From assembly GCF_947504105.1 (NCBI RefSeq), contig NZ_CANNGP010000004.1:118966-182965 (forward strand): DNA of 64,000 nucleotides. The letters are read 5' to 3'. The stretch is from an uncultured Tateyamaria sp. (GTDB taxonomy: Bacteria; Pseudomonadota; Alphaproteobacteria; Rhodobacterales; Rhodobacteraceae). The notes below the pieces were generated by a model that saw only the letters and a list, made by a program, of their open reading frames with translations, was not told the DNA's origin and ran no database searches. This document shows positions 18,803 through 28,875 of this stretch, in pieces; the first letter of the stretch is position 1; every line of letters starts with the position of its first letter. The position numbers and the translations under genes were made by a program.

Positions 18803-19156
18803 TCAAACAGGCAGCATGGCCAGCGCAATGCGCCGCCCTTCGCTCAGCAGCACATTATAGGTTCGCGCGGCAGATGGGGACGACATCACCTCAATCCCCA
18901 GACCAGCGTCCTCAAGCTGGGCACGCAGCTCGGCCGGGATGTGCGCGATCTCGGCCCCTGTGCCCAAAAACAGAACATCCACCTGCCCCGCCAGCACCAA
19001 AAGCGGCTCTGCGTCCTCATATCCACCCCAGCCGCCGGTTCCCTTTGGCCCGGTCAACAAGCCGCCCTCGACCACCTCTCCGCCAATGCGGAAAAAGCCG
19101 GGGCCATAGCCCTCGACAGGCTGGGCGTCGGTATACGTGATCTCGTTAAGGCGCAT
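18803..19156 (-). CDS. Mth938-like domain protein (DUF498 / NDUFAF3 family)
   Basis: A 117-residue soluble protein starting MRLNEITYTDAQPVEGYGPG. The core GGLLTGPKGTGGWGGYEDAE and the later LVLAGQVDVLFLGTGAEI match the Mth938/NDUFAF3 fold. The mitochondrial relative assists complex I assembly; the bacterial role is unsettled. The family is regularly found next to secDF in alphaproteobacteria, as here. The ATG overlaps the TSUP gene by 11 bp; an earlier in-frame extension lies wholly within that gene and was dropped. Confidence 0.85.
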   Translation of the reverse strand: MRLNEITYTDAQPVEGYGPGFFRIGGEVVEGGLLTGPKGTGGWGGYEDAEPLLVLAGQVDVLFLGTGAEIAHIPAELRAQLEDAGLGIEVMSSPSAARTYNVLLSEGRRIALAMLPV

Positions 19157-19916
19157 GCCCCATCTCCCAAATCGGCAGGCCAAGAATAGCGGAAGCCGCA
19201 ATGACGATATAGGCCACGGTGCGAAAAAGTCGCTCGGCCTTCGGGTCAAACAGCCACGCGCCCGCAACATTGGCGACCATGTAAAGCGGCACCAGAACCA
19301 GCCCGATCAACACGGCCTGTGCATCCAGCAGGTCAAACACCAAAAAGATGCCCAACATCATCACGTCGATACCCAGGAGGTACAAAAGGAAGTTCGCGCG
19401 GATCACGGCGATCGCCTTCGCAGACGCCATATACAACAGGATGACCGGAGGGCCCGGAATGCCCGCCAGACCGCCCAGGACTCCACCAAAGGCGCCAACC
19501 CCGGCAATCGTGCGCGGCCCCATCGGACCCGAATACCGCCACCCCGAAAGCAGAGCGGCAAGCAGGATCAGGATGGCCACAGAGACACCCCATCCAAACA
19601 TCTCTGGATCGACAAAGGACAACGTCCACAAACCAATCGGCAAACCGATAGCCACGCCCAGCAACAAGAATTTCGCTTCGTTCAAATCTCCGTCGCGCCA
19701 CGCGGCGCGCAGGTTGGGCAACGGTCCCCACAGCTCCACCACGACAAGAAAGGCAAGGGCGGCAAAGGGCGACAGAACCGAACTGGCCGCTGCCATGATG
19801 ATCATGCCCGACCCGAACCCGGCAAAGCCGCGCACCAGTCCCGCCGCAATGATCGCCACCACCAGCCACCACAGCCCGGGCAACGCCAACGTATCGGTGA
19901 TCAGCTGCGCCATCAT
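19146..19916 (-). CDS. TSUP (TauE/SafE) family transporter
   Basis: A 256-residue membrane protein of eight or so helices with the TauE/SafE repeats LVRGFAGFGSGMIIMAAASS (about residues 29-48) and AFGGVLGGLAGIPGPPVILLY (about 140-160). The family exports sulphite or sulphonate-derived organosulphur compounds, or other small anions. It sits between secF and the Mth938-like gene in the operon. A second, different TSUP gene is at 51217-52038. Confidence 0.88.
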   Translation of the reverse strand: MMAQLITDTLALPGLWWLVVAIIAAGLVRGFAGFGSGMIIMAAASSVLSPFAALAFLVVVELWGPLPNLRAAWRDGDLNEAKFLLLGVAIGLPIGLWTLSFVDPEMFGWGVSVAILILLAALLSGWRYSGPMGPRTIAGVGAFGGVLGGLAGIPGPPVILLYMASAKAIAVIRANFLLYLLGIDVMMLGIFLVFDLLDAQAVLIGLVLVPLYMVANVAGAWLFDPKAERLFRTVAYIVIAASAILGLPIWEMGHAP

Positions 19917-19986
19917 ACCCTACGGTCGCAGCGTTGCGCGCTTGGGCCTAGGGCCAGTTTGGGAACATGACTAAGCCAGGGAGGCT

Positions 19987-21165
19987 TCAAGCGTCCACAT
20001 TCGCAAACTGGTTGCCCGCATTGGCATCCGGCTTGGACCAGTCCCGCTTGACCCCCAACCACAACAGGATGGTCGATGCGACAAAGACGGAACTATAGGT
20101 CCCGACGATCACCCCCCAGATCATCGCAAAGACGAACCCGCGGATCACATCACCGCCCAGTACATAAAGTGAGATCAGTGCCAAAAGCGTGGTCACCGAT
20201 GTCATGACTGTCCGGCTCAGCGTCTCGTTGATCGAGATGTTCAGCACCTCGTTCAGCGGCTTCTTCTTGTACTTGCGCAGGTTCTCCCGCACCCGGTCAA
20301 AGACAACAACGGTGTCGTTCAACGAATAGCCCACGATGGTCAGAAGCGCCGCGATGATGGCCAGATCAAACTTGATCTGCAGTTCCGAGAATACACCGAT
20401 GGTCAGGATGACGTCATGCACCAGCGCGGCCACGGCCCCTAATGCAAATTGCCATTCAAAGCGCAACCAGATGTAGATCAGCACCGCCCCGATGGCGAGG
20501 ATCACGGCAATCGCCGCCGTCTGGATCAACTCGCCCGACACTTTGGGCCCAACTGACTCGACTGAGGGGAAACTTATGTTGTCGTAAGAAAATGCAACAC
20601 GCTCCAGGACAAGTCCGTTCCCATTCGCCGCATCACTGATCTGCGACAGAATCTCAAATGTCTGCCCATTTGGAAACACAAATGTGGACGCCAAACCGTC
20701 GTCGGTTGGGATGCCTCCAAATTGAGCCACCCGGTCAGACAAAAGTGTTATCTCACCTGACGCCAGTGCAATATCTGCGATCAGCTTGCTGCCTGTCGCG
20801 TTACCAAGCGCATGTTGCACTTCGCGGATGGTCTCGGGCGTCACCGCCTCTTGACCCTCTTGCGCCTGGATACGGATCATCGCCACGTTCTGATCGGCAT
20901 CAAAGGTGGGATCGAACACCTCGGTGATCGAAATGTCACCCAACTCCAGCACAGCCATCGCGTCGCGGTACACACCAATGTCGACCGGCTGCGTGCTTTC
21001 GGTCCGCACCGTGGTGCCCCCCCGAAAGTCGATGCCAAAGTTCAAACCCTGAATGGCAAAGGATGCAAAGCCCACCACCATCATCAAGGCCGAGATGCCC
21101 AACCAGATTTTCCACCGGCTGAAGAAATCGAAATTGGTGCCCTGTTTGACCAGCTTCAGTCGCAT
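19987..21165 (-). CDS. secF: Protein translocase subunit SecF
   Basis: A 392-residue RND-type membrane protein that, with SecD, uses the proton-motive force to pull proteins through SecYEG. The first helix is near residues 22-40, followed by LNFGIDFRGGT, the SecF signature. Five more helices form the C-terminal half, which contains GYSLNDTVVVFDRVRE and NETLSRTVMTS. The start MRLKLVKQGTNF was chosen one base after the secD stop; twelve codons upstream are open but overlap secD. Confidence 0.96.
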   Translation of the reverse strand: MRLKLVKQGTNFDFFSRWKIWLGISALMMVVGFASFAIQGLNFGIDFRGGTTVRTESTQPVDIGVYRDAMAVLELGDISITEVFDPTFDADQNVAMIRIQAQEGQEAVTPETIREVQHALGNATGSKLIADIALASGEITLLSDRVAQFGGIPTDDGLASTFVFPNGQTFEILSQISDAANGNGLVLERVAFSYDNISFPSVESVGPKVSGELIQTAAIAVILAIGAVLIYIWLRFEWQFALGAVAALVHDVILTIGVFSELQIKFDLAIIAALLTIVGYSLNDTVVVFDRVRENLRKYKKKPLNEVLNISINETLSRTVMTSVTTLLALISLYVLGGDVIRGFVFAMIWGVIVGTYSSVFVASTILLWLGVKRDWSKPDANAGNQFANVDA

Positions 21166-21166
21166 C

Positions 21167-22831
21167 TTACACCTCGATTGTCTTGGGGCGGCGGCGTTCA
21201 AACCACATCACCACCATCAGCCGCGTCACGAAGATCGCGGTAAACACGGACGTCAAAATGCCCAGACCCAGCGTGATCGCAAAGCCGCGCACTGGGCCAG
21301 AGCCCATGGCAAATAGGATCACAGCCGTGATGAAGGTCGTGATGTTGGCATCCAGAATGGCCGACAGCGCCTTCTCGTACCCAAGCTCAATCGCACGCGC
21401 GGGCCCCCTCGCCGACTTCAGCTCTTCGCGTATCCGCTCGAACACCAGCACGTTGGCGTCCACCGCCATCCCCACGGTCAGAACGATCCCCGCGATACCC
21501 GGCAAGGTCAGCGTCGCCCCGATCATGCTGAGCAGGCCAAAGATTAGGCCAATGTTGATGATCAGTGCAATGTTCGCAAACAGCCCAAACAGGCCATAGC
21601 TCAGCCCCATGAACACCAGCACGGCAGCAAAGGCGACCATGGTCGCGATCTTGCCCGCATCAATGCTGTCCTGCCCCAATTCCGGCCCAATGGTCCGCTC
21701 CTCAAGGAAGGTTAACTCCGCCGGCAAGGCACCTGCGCGCAACAGCACAGCTAGGTTCGTCGATTCCTCGACGCTGAAATTACCCGTGATAATCCCGGAC
21801 CCGCCCGGAATATGGCTCTGGATCACAGGGGCTGACACGACCTCATCATCCAGAATGATCGCAAAAGGCGACCCGATATTCTCGGCCGTGTAATCTCCGA
21901 AGCGGCGCGCACCCGATGTGTTGAACCGGAAACTCACCGCAGGGCTGCCGTTCTGATCAAAGCTCGGCTGCGCATCGACCAGATCCTCGCCCGTCACAAC
22001 CGGCGCGCTTTCGATGACATAGAACAGGCCTGGCTCGTCCAGCGAAGGCACCAGCTTGTTACCAATGCCCGGGGCTGCGTTTTGGTCCGACGTCCGGTTC
22101 ACAACAGGGTTAAAGGTCAGCTGCGCGGTCTGTCCGATCAGTATCTTCAGCTCGGCCGCCGATCCGATACCCGGCACCTGAATAAGAATACGGTTACTGC
22201 CCTGGCGCTGAATGGTCGGCTCACGCGTCCCGGCTTCGTCAATCCGGCGGCGCACGATCTCAAGAGATTGCTGCACTGTCCGCTCATCCGAGGCCAACTT
22301 CTCCTCGTCGCTCAGCGAAACCACAATCACATCCGCACCGTCAGCCCGCACAACGATGTCGTTGGCCCCCGCCCTGGTCAGCGAAGCCACGGGCCGCGCC
22401 AGCGTCCGCACCACCTGCAAGGCGCGCTGCAAGCCCGCGGGCTCGCCAATGCGAATGCGCAGTTCGTCAGATGCCGAAGGCTGCAAGCGGATGGTGCCAA
22501 TGGTCGCCCGCTCCGGGCGCAGAATATCCCGGATCTCGGGCCAGCTCGCCTCCATGCGGCTGGCATAGACATCCTCGACCTGTACCTCGGCCAGCAGATG
22601 CGCGCCGCCCCGCAGATCGAGACCAAGATTCACCAAAGACGACGGCATAAAGCCCGGCCACTGCGCGAGCATCGCCTGGTTCTCGGCTGTGTCCGCACCT
22701 ATTTCGATGGCCTGTGCGGCATCATTGTGCTGCTCAACGCGGGTATAAAATCCGTTGGGCAGCGCCAGGATCAGACCCAGCGCGCACAGCGACCAGATCA
22801 GAACCCGTTTCCAGCTTTCGATCTGAAGCAT
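21167..22831 (-). CDS. secD: Protein translocase subunit SecD
   Basis: A 554-residue partner of SecF. A first helix (about 8-26) is followed by LGLDLRGGAHLLAEV (about residue 69), the large P1 periplasmic domain (about 80-370), and five C-terminal helices with GMAVDANVLVFERIREEL. Length and motifs are normal. The ATG overlaps the yajC stop by one base. Confidence 0.97.
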   Translation of the reverse strand: MLQIESWKRVLIWSLCALGLILALPNGFYTRVEQHNDAAQAIEIGADTAENQAMLAQWPGFMPSSLVNLGLDLRGGAHLLAEVQVEDVYASRMEASWPEIRDILRPERATIGTIRLQPSASDELRIRIGEPAGLQRALQVVRTLARPVASLTRAGANDIVVRADGADVIVVSLSDEEKLASDERTVQQSLEIVRRRIDEAGTREPTIQRQGSNRILIQVPGIGSAAELKILIGQTAQLTFNPVVNRTSDQNAAPGIGNKLVPSLDEPGLFYVIESAPVVTGEDLVDAQPSFDQNGSPAVSFRFNTSGARRFGDYTAENIGSPFAIILDDEVVSAPVIQSHIPGGSGIITGNFSVEESTNLAVLLRAGALPAELTFLEERTIGPELGQDSIDAGKIATMVAFAAVLVFMGLSYGLFGLFANIALIINIGLIFGLLSMIGATLTLPGIAGIVLTVGMAVDANVLVFERIREELKSARGPARAIELGYEKALSAILDANITTFITAVILFAMGSGPVRGFAITLGLGILTSVFTAIFVTRLMVVMWFERRRPKTIEV

Positions 22832-23109
22832 TACTTCGCAGGCTCGGTCTTGTTCAGAACCTGCGCGATGGTCGACTTGACGACGCGAACCTTCACACCC
22901 TCGGCCAGTTCCACCTCGACCTCATTGTCTTCCTTGACCTTGGACACCTTGCCGATCAAGCCACCCTGAGTGACGATCTGATCGCCCCGGCGCAGCGCCT
23001 CAACCATGGAGGCATGCTCTTTGACCTTCTTTTGCTGAGGGCGGATCAGCAGGAAATACATGATCGCAAAGATCAGGATCAGGGGAATAAACTGGCCGAT
23101 GGCTTCCAT
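22831..23109 (-). CDS. yajC: Preprotein translocase subunit YajC
   Basis: A 92-residue single-helix protein: helix at about residues 6-24, then LIRPQQKKVKEHASMVEALR and DQIVTQGGLIGKV, the YajC signature. It associates with SecDF. It is the first gene of the ten-gene minus-strand string, so its promoter must lie in the 152 bp up to the divergent protease gene. Confidence 0.96.
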   Translation of the reverse strand: MEAIGQFIPLILIFAIMYFLLIRPQQKKVKEHASMVEALRRGDQIVTQGGLIGKVSKVKEDNEVEVELAEGVKVRVVKSTIAQVLNKTEPAK

Positions 23110-23261
23110 GGGAATTGTCCTTGGTCTTGGGGCGGAGTTTGGCCCGCTTCAGAGTTTGGCAGAACCTATGGGCGGGGGCGTGCGTGTGCAAGACGGAAAC
23201 ACCTGCGAAAGGGAGTTTTGATACGCTTTGCACGGCGTATCCGGTATGCCATCCTGCACCG

Positions 23262-23984
23262 ATGCGGCTTGTTCAACTCACCGGCGTATTCCTGATCGCT
23301 CTTTCAGTACTTTTGTCGCTGGGCCCAAATGCGCACGCGCAGCAGTCGGGCCTGCCCCTGTTGCCGGAACAAGGTCACGCCGACTGGACAGCCATCGGGC
23401 GGCTTAACATCGCCGGGTTCCGCACACGGCGCGCCTGCACGGGGACGCTCATCGCGCCGCGCTGGGTGCTGACGGCGGCACATTGCGTCATCAGGCGCGA
23501 CAGCACGACTGAACCACCGGGAAACGTCCATTTCGTGGCGGGATGGTTACGAGGAAATTTCGTCTGGCATAGCCCCGCAAAGTCGGTCCACCTTCACCCC
23601 GATATTGCGCGCGGCCCCGCAGCGGATGTGGCATTGATCAAATTGCAGAACTCAGCCCCGAAAGAGGTCGTCCAACCGATAAAGCTCGGCATGCCATCCG
23701 CCCGCACTGACACAACAAACGCAATCATAGGCTACCAGCATTCCCGTGACGCGATGCTAAGCGCTGCGTTCGATTGTCCCTTGACGCAGGCGCAGGGTCC
23801 GGTCCGCATTCTGAATTGCCCCGTCATTCCCGGCTTGTCGGGAAGCCCCGTCCTGTCGCGTACCCCAAAAGGTTGGCAGGTCAACGCTGTCGTCTCGGCC
23901 CGCGTTGAACACGGCGGACATGCGCAGGCACTGGTTGTTGCGCCAGGCATCTGGGCGTCCGAGACGACGGATCAATCTCCGTGA
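23262..23984 (+). CDS. Secreted trypsin-like serine protease
   Basis: 240 residues with a signal peptide (about 1-26, ending NAHAQ). The chymotrypsin-fold triad is readable: His in LTAAHCVI (about residue 73), Asp in AADVALIKL (about 126) and Ser in PGLSGSPVL (about 194). The usual Asp before the Gly-Ser core (GDSGS) is Leu here (GLSGSP), as in some V8-like bacterial proteases, so activation by a free N-terminus may differ. Four cysteines may form disulphides. The frame is open 49 codons upstream, but the chosen ATG gives the clear signal peptide. Confidence 0.85.
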   Translation: MRLVQLTGVFLIALSVLLSLGPNAHAQQSGLPLLPEQGHADWTAIGRLNIAGFRTRRACTGTLIAPRWVLTAAHCVIRRDSTTEPPGNVHFVAGWLRGNFVWHSPAKSVHLHPDIARGPAADVALIKLQNSAPKEVVQPIKLGMPSARTDTTNAIIGYQHSRDAMLSAAFDCPLTQAQGPVRILNCPVIPGLSGSPVLSRTPKGWQVNAVVSARVEHGGHAQALVVAPGIWASETTDQSP

Positions 23985-24074
23985 AACGTGCATGTTTACA
24001 AGGCTCCAAACCTCAACGAACCCGTATCCGAGCGCCACGATGGGGATGCACAGTGGGTGTGCGGATGCTGCACC

Positions 24075-24104
24075 GGGGGTGACACCCTGTTTGCCCCCCT
24101 TTTC
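24075..24104 (+). terminator. Terminator-like hairpin in the serS leader
   Basis: GGGGG (24075-24079) can pair with a CCCCC run (24094-24098) followed by CTTTT, while a competing small hairpin GGGT-GAC-ACCC uses part of the same G run. It may end the protease transcript or act as a leader attenuator for serS. I saw no T-box features. Confidence 0.4.
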
Positions 24105-24162
24105 CCGGCCCGCGTGATGGGGCATATGACCCCCACTGAAACACCAAGATCAGAGGCCAGAC

Positions 24163-25455
24163 ATGCACGACATCCGCGCCATTCGCGACAATCCCGACCG
24201 CTTCGACGCCGCCCTTGCGCGCCGTGGGGACGCTGCGATGTCGTCGTCTCTTCTGGCCTTGGACGAGGCACGTCGCGCCAAGATCCTTGCCGCCGAAACC
24301 GCGCAGGCCGAACAGAACAAGGCGTCCAAGGAAGTGGGCGCCGCCAAGGGCCGTGGGGACGAGGACGAGTTCCAACGCCTACGCGCCTTAGTGTCTGAAA
24401 AAAAAGCGGAAATCGCGCAGATGCAGGAAGAAGCCAAGGCGCTTGACGCCCAGCTGACCGACGCATTGGCGCGCATCGCCAACCTGCCTGCAAGCAACGT
24501 GCCGGACGGCGCAGACGAGGATGACAATGTCGAAATCCACCGTTGGGGCAACCAGCAAAACTTTGATTTCGAACCAAAAGAGCATTTCGAGATAGCAAGT
24601 GTCGCAGCCAGCATGGACTTCGAAACCGCCGCCAAAACCTCTGGCAGCCGCTTCGTCATGCTCAAGGGTTCCGTGGCCCGCGTCCACCGCGCGCTGGCTC
24701 AATTCATGATCGACACCCATGTCGACCAGAACGGGCTCACAGAGGTAAACAGCCCCGTACTTGTGCGCGACGACGCCATGTATGGCACTGATAAACTTCC
24801 CAAATTTGGTGAAGACAGCTATCGGACCGAGGATGGCATGTGGCTTGTCCCAACCTCCGAAGTGCCCCTGACCTACACCGTCGCAGGCGACATTCTGGAC
24901 GAGGCCACCCTGCCCATCCGCATGACCGCCCACACCCTCTGCTTCCGGTCCGAGGCCGGTAGCGCGGGCCGGGACACGGCGGGCATGCTGCGTCAGCACC
25001 AGTTTGAAAAGGTCGAGATGGTGTCGATCACCCATCCCGACGCCTCCGAGGATGAACAACAGCGCATGCTCGGCTGTGCCCAAGGCATCCTCGAAGCTCT
25101 TGAAATTCCTTACAGAACTGTTGTTCTCTGCACGGGTGACATGGGCTTTGGCGCGCGCCGCACCTACGACATCGAGGCGTGGTTGCCCGGTCAGAACACC
25201 TATCGCGAGATCAGCTCGGTCTCGACCACCGGTGATTTCCAAGCCCGCCGCATGAACGCCCGCTTCAAGCCCGCGGATGGTGGAAAGCCGCAATTCGTAC
25301 ATACCCTGAACGGATCGGGTCTGGCTGTTGGTCGGTGCCTGATTGCCGTCTTGGAAAACGGTCAACAGGCCGATGGCTCGATCGCGCTGCCCAAGGCGCT
25401 GGCCCATTACTTAGGGGGCAAAACGACGCTCACAGCGGACGGAGCGCTGGCTTAA
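24163..25455 (+). CDS. serS: Seryl-tRNA synthetase
   Basis: A 430-residue class II aminoacyl-tRNA synthetase. An N-terminal coiled-coil arm (about residues 25-105, rich in Glu/Lys/Ala) contacts the tRNA. Class II motif 2 is [20 protein letters not shown] (about 263-282) and motif 3 is [10 protein letters not shown] (about 385). It charges tRNA-Ser and, before SelA, tRNA-Sec. The stop overlaps the 3' end of the convergent DUF2235 gene by 3 bp. Confidence 0.97.
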   Translation: MHDIRAIRDNPDRFDAALARRGDAAMSSSLLALDEARRAKILAAETAQAEQNKASKEVGAAKGRGDEDEFQRLRALVSEKKAEIAQMQEEAKALDAQLTDALARIANLPASNVPDGADEDDNVEIHRWGNQQNFDFEPKEHFEIASVAASMDFETAAKTSGSRFVMLKGSVARVHRALAQFMIDTHVDQNGLTEVNSPVLVRDDAMYGTDKLPKFGEDSYRTEDGMWLVPTSEVPLTYTVAGDILDEATLPIRMTAHTLCFRSEAGSAGRDTAGMLRQHQFEKVEMVSITHPDASEDEQQRMLGCAQGILEALEIPYRTVVLCTGDMGFGARRTYDIEAWLPGQNTYREISSVSTTGDFQARRMNARFKPADGGKPQFVHTLNGSGLAVGRCLIAVLENGQQADGSIALPKALAHYLGGKTTLTADGALA

Positions 25456-26525
25456 ATCTTCAAGGAACCGGGGCGGTAATCGCCCCGCTTCTGTCGGCGC
25501 TCATCCACAGAAGCGTGGATTTCCCATTTGGAAATAGGACCTTGGCGCCACTTCTTAAACAAGGACCAACCGGTATCGATGTTCGCATCCGCCAGTGGGT
25601 CCGGGTCGCTGGGAGGGAATCGTTGTTCCGGTTCCAACGTCAATCGCCCCGCGCCCCGCACCACCCAATCAAGCGCAATCATCGACAACGGCTGTGCCGC
25701 GCCCGACCCGCCGACAACGCCATGATCGCCCACGAACCAAATCTGCTGATAAGGGCGCAGCGGCCCTGTATCGCCATGGTTCAGGCCATTGTCCCCGTCC
25801 AGATTGTCCCACTTCGCAGGCCTGTACATCACCCGCCGCTCGTCCAACGCAAGCGCGTGCCGGGCGGATTGCACAAGGCTGGACAACGCCATATCGTGAA
25901 ACTTGTACTGCCTGTTCCACATGGATGCGATCGGCCCCAGCAGAGATGGCGGAATGCCTCGAGCCCCCACCGTGTCCCAAACCCCGAGATATGATATCTC
26001 GACCAGCCGGGACGCGTCATCGCGCCATGCCTGATCGGTGACAGAAGTACCGAACTTCGGTGACATCTCGCGGCGCGCTTCACGAATATGCGGAGCGTCA
26101 GGATGATTGCGCTTGCCCCGCTTGCGATACAAGTCAAACGCCGCATTCACCCCTTCTGTACTGGTGTCCGTGATGATCCCGCATTTACGGATCATCCCTG
26201 CGACCGAACGCGCCGTGAATGCGCCACGTGAGAACCCAAAGAGATAAATCTCGTCTCCGGCCTGATAGGCTTGGGCCAGAAACTGGTAGGCCTGCTTGAC
26301 CTTGGCATCAAGCCCCCAACCGAACGCTCCGCCGCCCCACTTGTTGAGGAACTTCTTGACTGGGCCATCGAACCGCCTGTCGGTCCCGACACCGGCGAAA
26401 TACGCCGCCACCTGTTCCTTGGCCGGATCGTTGACCAGCGCGCGCTTGAGTTTGTGCACGCTGGTCGGTTCTTGCATGTCCGGAGAGTTCCAGGTCCCGT
26501 CACAAAAGATAGCAATGCGTGTCAT
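25452..26525 (-). CDS. DUF2235 (T6SS phospholipase-like) alpha/beta hydrolase
   Basis: 357 residues. The N-terminus [16 protein letters not shown] and the nucleophile elbow [22 protein letters not shown] (GxSxG at about residue 106) are diagnostic of DUF2235, the family that includes type VI secretion Tle phospholipase effectors and many stand-alone cytosolic enzymes. [13 protein letters not shown] and DHGVVGG supply the probable acid and His. No signal peptide, PAAR, VgrG or immunity gene is adjacent, so a housekeeping hydrolase is likelier than an effector. The 64-codon upstream extension lacks family features and was dropped. Confidence 0.85.
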   Translation of the reverse strand: MTRIAIFCDGTWNSPDMQEPTSVHKLKRALVNDPAKEQVAAYFAGVGTDRRFDGPVKKFLNKWGGGAFGWGLDAKVKQAYQFLAQAYQAGDEIYLFGFSRGAFTARSVAGMIRKCGIITDTSTEGVNAAFDLYRKRGKRNHPDAPHIREARREMSPKFGTSVTDQAWRDDASRLVEISYLGVWDTVGARGIPPSLLGPIASMWNRQYKFHDMALSSLVQSARHALALDERRVMYRPAKWDNLDGDNGLNHGDTGPLRPYQQIWFVGDHGVVGGSGAAQPLSMIALDWVVRGAGRLTLEPEQRFPPSDPDPLADANIDTGWSLFKKWRQGPISKWEIHASVDERRQKRGDYRPGSLKI

Positions 26526-26615
26526 ATCTATCCAAGTCCTTGAAATAAAGCCGAAAGCACTAATGTATGATGTTAAGGTTACCGGCCTTGCGAAATTTGT
26601 AAACGGTGGAAAACC

Positions 26616-27311
26616 ATGCCTGCGTTTGTGCTGATCCTTGCTCTGACCTTTGCCGCATCCCCTTTTTGGGTGCCCAGTTTCGGGGGGTTCGATGCCGATC
26701 AGTTTCCGATCCCGCAAGTTGATCCGCCAGTGCAGCCCGAAGGCTACGCCTTTGCGATTTGGGGCGTGATCTATCTTTGGATGATTGCCGGTGCCGCCTT
26801 TGGAGTCATGCGGCGATGGAACGCCCCTGACTGGACAGAGATGCGCCTGCCACTTGCCGTGTCTCTGGGAGTTGGGAGTGTGTGGTTGCCCGTGGCTGTG
26901 CGCAGCCCGGTTTGGGCGACGGTGCTGATCTGGGTGATGCTGATCAGTGCGCTGATCGCCCTTTGGCGCAGCCCCCGGCTAGACCCTTGGGCCGCCGCCT
27001 GGCCTGTGGGACTCTATACAGGGTGGCTGAGTGCTGCGAGCTGTGTGGCCCTGGGTTTGCTCTTGGCAGGATACGGGCTGACATCCGAACAGACGGCTGC
27101 ATGGGTGACGGTGTCGGCGGCCATTCTGCTAGCATTTGCGATCCAACGCAGTCTGGGCCGTGCGCCGACCTACGGCATTGCGGTGATCTGGGCCTTGGTG
27201 GCCATTGCGGTGCAGAACGCGTTTGACCCGCGATCTGTCGGGATGCTGGCCTTGCTTGGCGCCGCGGTCATGGTGTTGCCTGTGATCCGATCCGCGGTGC
27301 AAAAAACGTAG
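26616..27311 (+). CDS. TspO/MBR-like tryptophan-rich membrane protein
   Basis: A 231-residue membrane protein of six or seven helices. EGYAFAIWGVIYLWMIAGA (about residues 42-60) resembles the Pro/Trp-rich first half of TspO/MBR proteins, which bind porphyrins or sterols. Trp residues are spread through the helices. It is longer than canonical TspO (about 160 aa), so it belongs at best to an extended branch. GGTGGA lies 7 bp before the ATG. A perfect palindrome follows the stop. Confidence 0.6.
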   Translation: MPAFVLILALTFAASPFWVPSFGGFDADQFPIPQVDPPVQPEGYAFAIWGVIYLWMIAGAAFGVMRRWNAPDWTEMRLPLAVSLGVGSVWLPVAVRSPVWATVLIWVMLISALIALWRSPRLDPWAAAWPVGLYTGWLSAASCVALGLLLAGYGLTSEQTAAWVTVSAAILLAFAIQRSLGRAPTYGIAVIWALVAIAVQNAFDPRSVGMLALLGAAVMVLPVIRSAVQKT

Positions 27312-27328
27312 TGTCCCCGCGGGGACAC
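27311..27328. terminator. Perfect GC palindrome between convergent genes
   Basis: GTGTCCCCG and CGGGGACAC form an 18-bp perfect palindrome that begins on the last base of the TspO-like stop codon and is followed by TTCATTTTC. It lies between two convergent genes, so it probably serves both directions. Confidence 0.65.
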
Positions 27329-27371
27329 GTTCATTTTCAACGCCTTAAATGCTTGAGGTTTGGTTAACGCG

Positions 27372-28829
27372 CTAGCTACGCCGCCCTTCGGTGTGTTTGC
27401 GCAGCTTGGATGGCCCTGCCTTTTTCCGCCCCTTGTAGGGGTTGGCATCATTTTGGCCGCGCATGAACAAACGGATCGGCGTGCCAGGCATATCAAAATC
27501 CAGCCGCAAGCCATTCACCAGATAGCGGTTATAGCTTTCTGGCACCTTGTCGGGATGCGAGCACATCACAACAAAGCCCGGAGGCCGCGTCTTGGCCTGA
27601 GTCATGTAGCGCAGCTTGATCCGCTTGCCTTGAGGCGCGGGCGGTGGGTGCTGTTCCAGCATACCCGTCAGCCAACGGTTCAGGGCGGCAGTCGGCACAC
27701 GCCGGTTCCATACATCGTAGGCGCGCATGATAGCGCCGTGCAGACGGTCAAGGCCCCGACCCGTTTTCGCCGAGACGGTTACAAGCGGCGCACCCTTGAG
27801 CTGAGGCAACAGCCGTTCAAAACTTTCCTTGAGATCCTTCAACTTAGCCTGCTTGTCGTCCTCGATATCCCACTTGTTGATCGCGACGACCACGGCGCGC
27901 CCCTCGCGTTCGGCCAAATCAGCAATGCGCAGATCCTGCTGTTCAAACGGGATCGCGGCATCCAGAAGTACCACAACAACTTCGGCAAATTTAACGGCGC
28001 GCAAGCCATCACTGACCGAAAGCTTTTCCAGCTTTTCCTGTACCTTGGCCCGCTTGCGCATGCCCGCGGTGTCAAAGATGCGCATGGGCGTGCCGTCCCA
28101 ATCCGTGCGCAGGGAGATGGCATCGCGGGTAATCCCGGCCTCTGGTCCCGTCAGCAGGCGATCTTCGCCGACGATATGGTTGATCAGGGTGGACTTGCCC
28201 GCGTTCGGTCGGCCCACAACGGCAACTTGCAAGGGCTTGGCGTTCGTAGGTTGAGGCACGTAGTCAGGATCGTCCTCATCCTCGTTTAACGTTACATCCG
28301 TTTCCGGGGCCTCTTGCGCATTCTTCTCTTCGTGAAGGTCGGCCAGAGGTTGCAGCTGTGCGTACAGGTCGTTCAGTCCTTCGCCGTGCTCGGCCGACAG
28401 ACGGATTGGTTCACCAAGACCCAGCGAGAACGCCTCGATCACGCCTGCATCCGCCGCTGTCCCTTCGCCTTTGTTGGCTGCCAGCAGCACATGATCGGCC
28501 CGCTTGCGCAGGATGTCGGCAAAGATTTCGTCGGTTGGCGTCACTCCAGCACGCGCATCGATCATGAACAGGCACACATCGGCCATGTCCACCGCACGCT
28601 CTGTCAGCCTCCGCATGCGACCCTGCAGGCTGTCGTCCGTTGCTTCCTCGAGCCCTGCCGTGTCGATGACCGTAAAGCGCAAGTCGGCGAGCCGCCCGGC
28701 CCCTTCGCGCAGGTCGCGCGTTACGCCCGGCTGATCGTCAACCAACGCAAGGCGTTTGCCCACAAGGCGGTTGAACAGTGTGGACTTGCCCACATTGGGA
28801 CGGCCAACAATGGCGAGTGTCATGGTCAT
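27372..28829 (-). CDS. der: Ribosome-assembly GTPase Der (EngA)
   Basis: 485 residues with two GTPase domains in tandem, the hallmark of Der. G1 motifs are GRPNVGKST (about residues 9-17) and GRPNAGKST (about 211-219). DxxG (DTAGLEE, DTAGMRK) and NKxD-type (NKGE, NKWD) motifs are present in both. The C-terminal KH-like domain starts near residue 380 with a basic tail. A 25-residue acidic linker (about 180-203) joins the G domains. It acts in 50S subunit assembly. It is the last gene of the operon after bamB; a second in-frame ATG two codons downstream is equally possible. Confidence 0.96.
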   Translation of the reverse strand: MTMTLAIVGRPNVGKSTLFNRLVGKRLALVDDQPGVTRDLREGAGRLADLRFTVIDTAGLEEATDDSLQGRMRRLTERAVDMADVCLFMIDARAGVTPTDEIFADILRKRADHVLLAANKGEGTAADAGVIEAFSLGLGEPIRLSAEHGEGLNDLYAQLQPLADLHEEKNAQEAPETDVTLNEDEDDPDYVPQPTNAKPLQVAVVGRPNAGKSTLINHIVGEDRLLTGPEAGITRDAISLRTDWDGTPMRIFDTAGMRKRAKVQEKLEKLSVSDGLRAVKFAEVVVVLLDAAIPFEQQDLRIADLAEREGRAVVVAINKWDIEDDKQAKLKDLKESFERLLPQLKGAPLVTVSAKTGRGLDRLHGAIMRAYDVWNRRVPTAALNRWLTGMLEQHPPPAPQGKRIKLRYMTQAKTRPPGFVVMCSHPDKVPESYNRYLVNGLRLDFDMPGTPIRLFMRGQNDANPYKGRKKAGPSKLRKHTEGRRS

Positions 28830-28875
28830 GGCAGAAATGTATCCGATAGATCAGAGCGCGCACATAGACCATTCG

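Noticed and set aside
24388..25407. Open frame of 339 codons antisense to serS
   Set aside because: Mirror of a highly biased essential gene; no motif.
25452..26525. Type VI secretion phospholipase effector
   Set aside because: DUF2235 family, but no VgrG, PAAR, chaperone or immunity gene nearby; called a stand-alone hydrolase.
27360..28289. Open frame of 309 codons antisense to der
   Set aside because: Der motifs on the minus strand are unambiguous; the plus-strand reading is a shadow.
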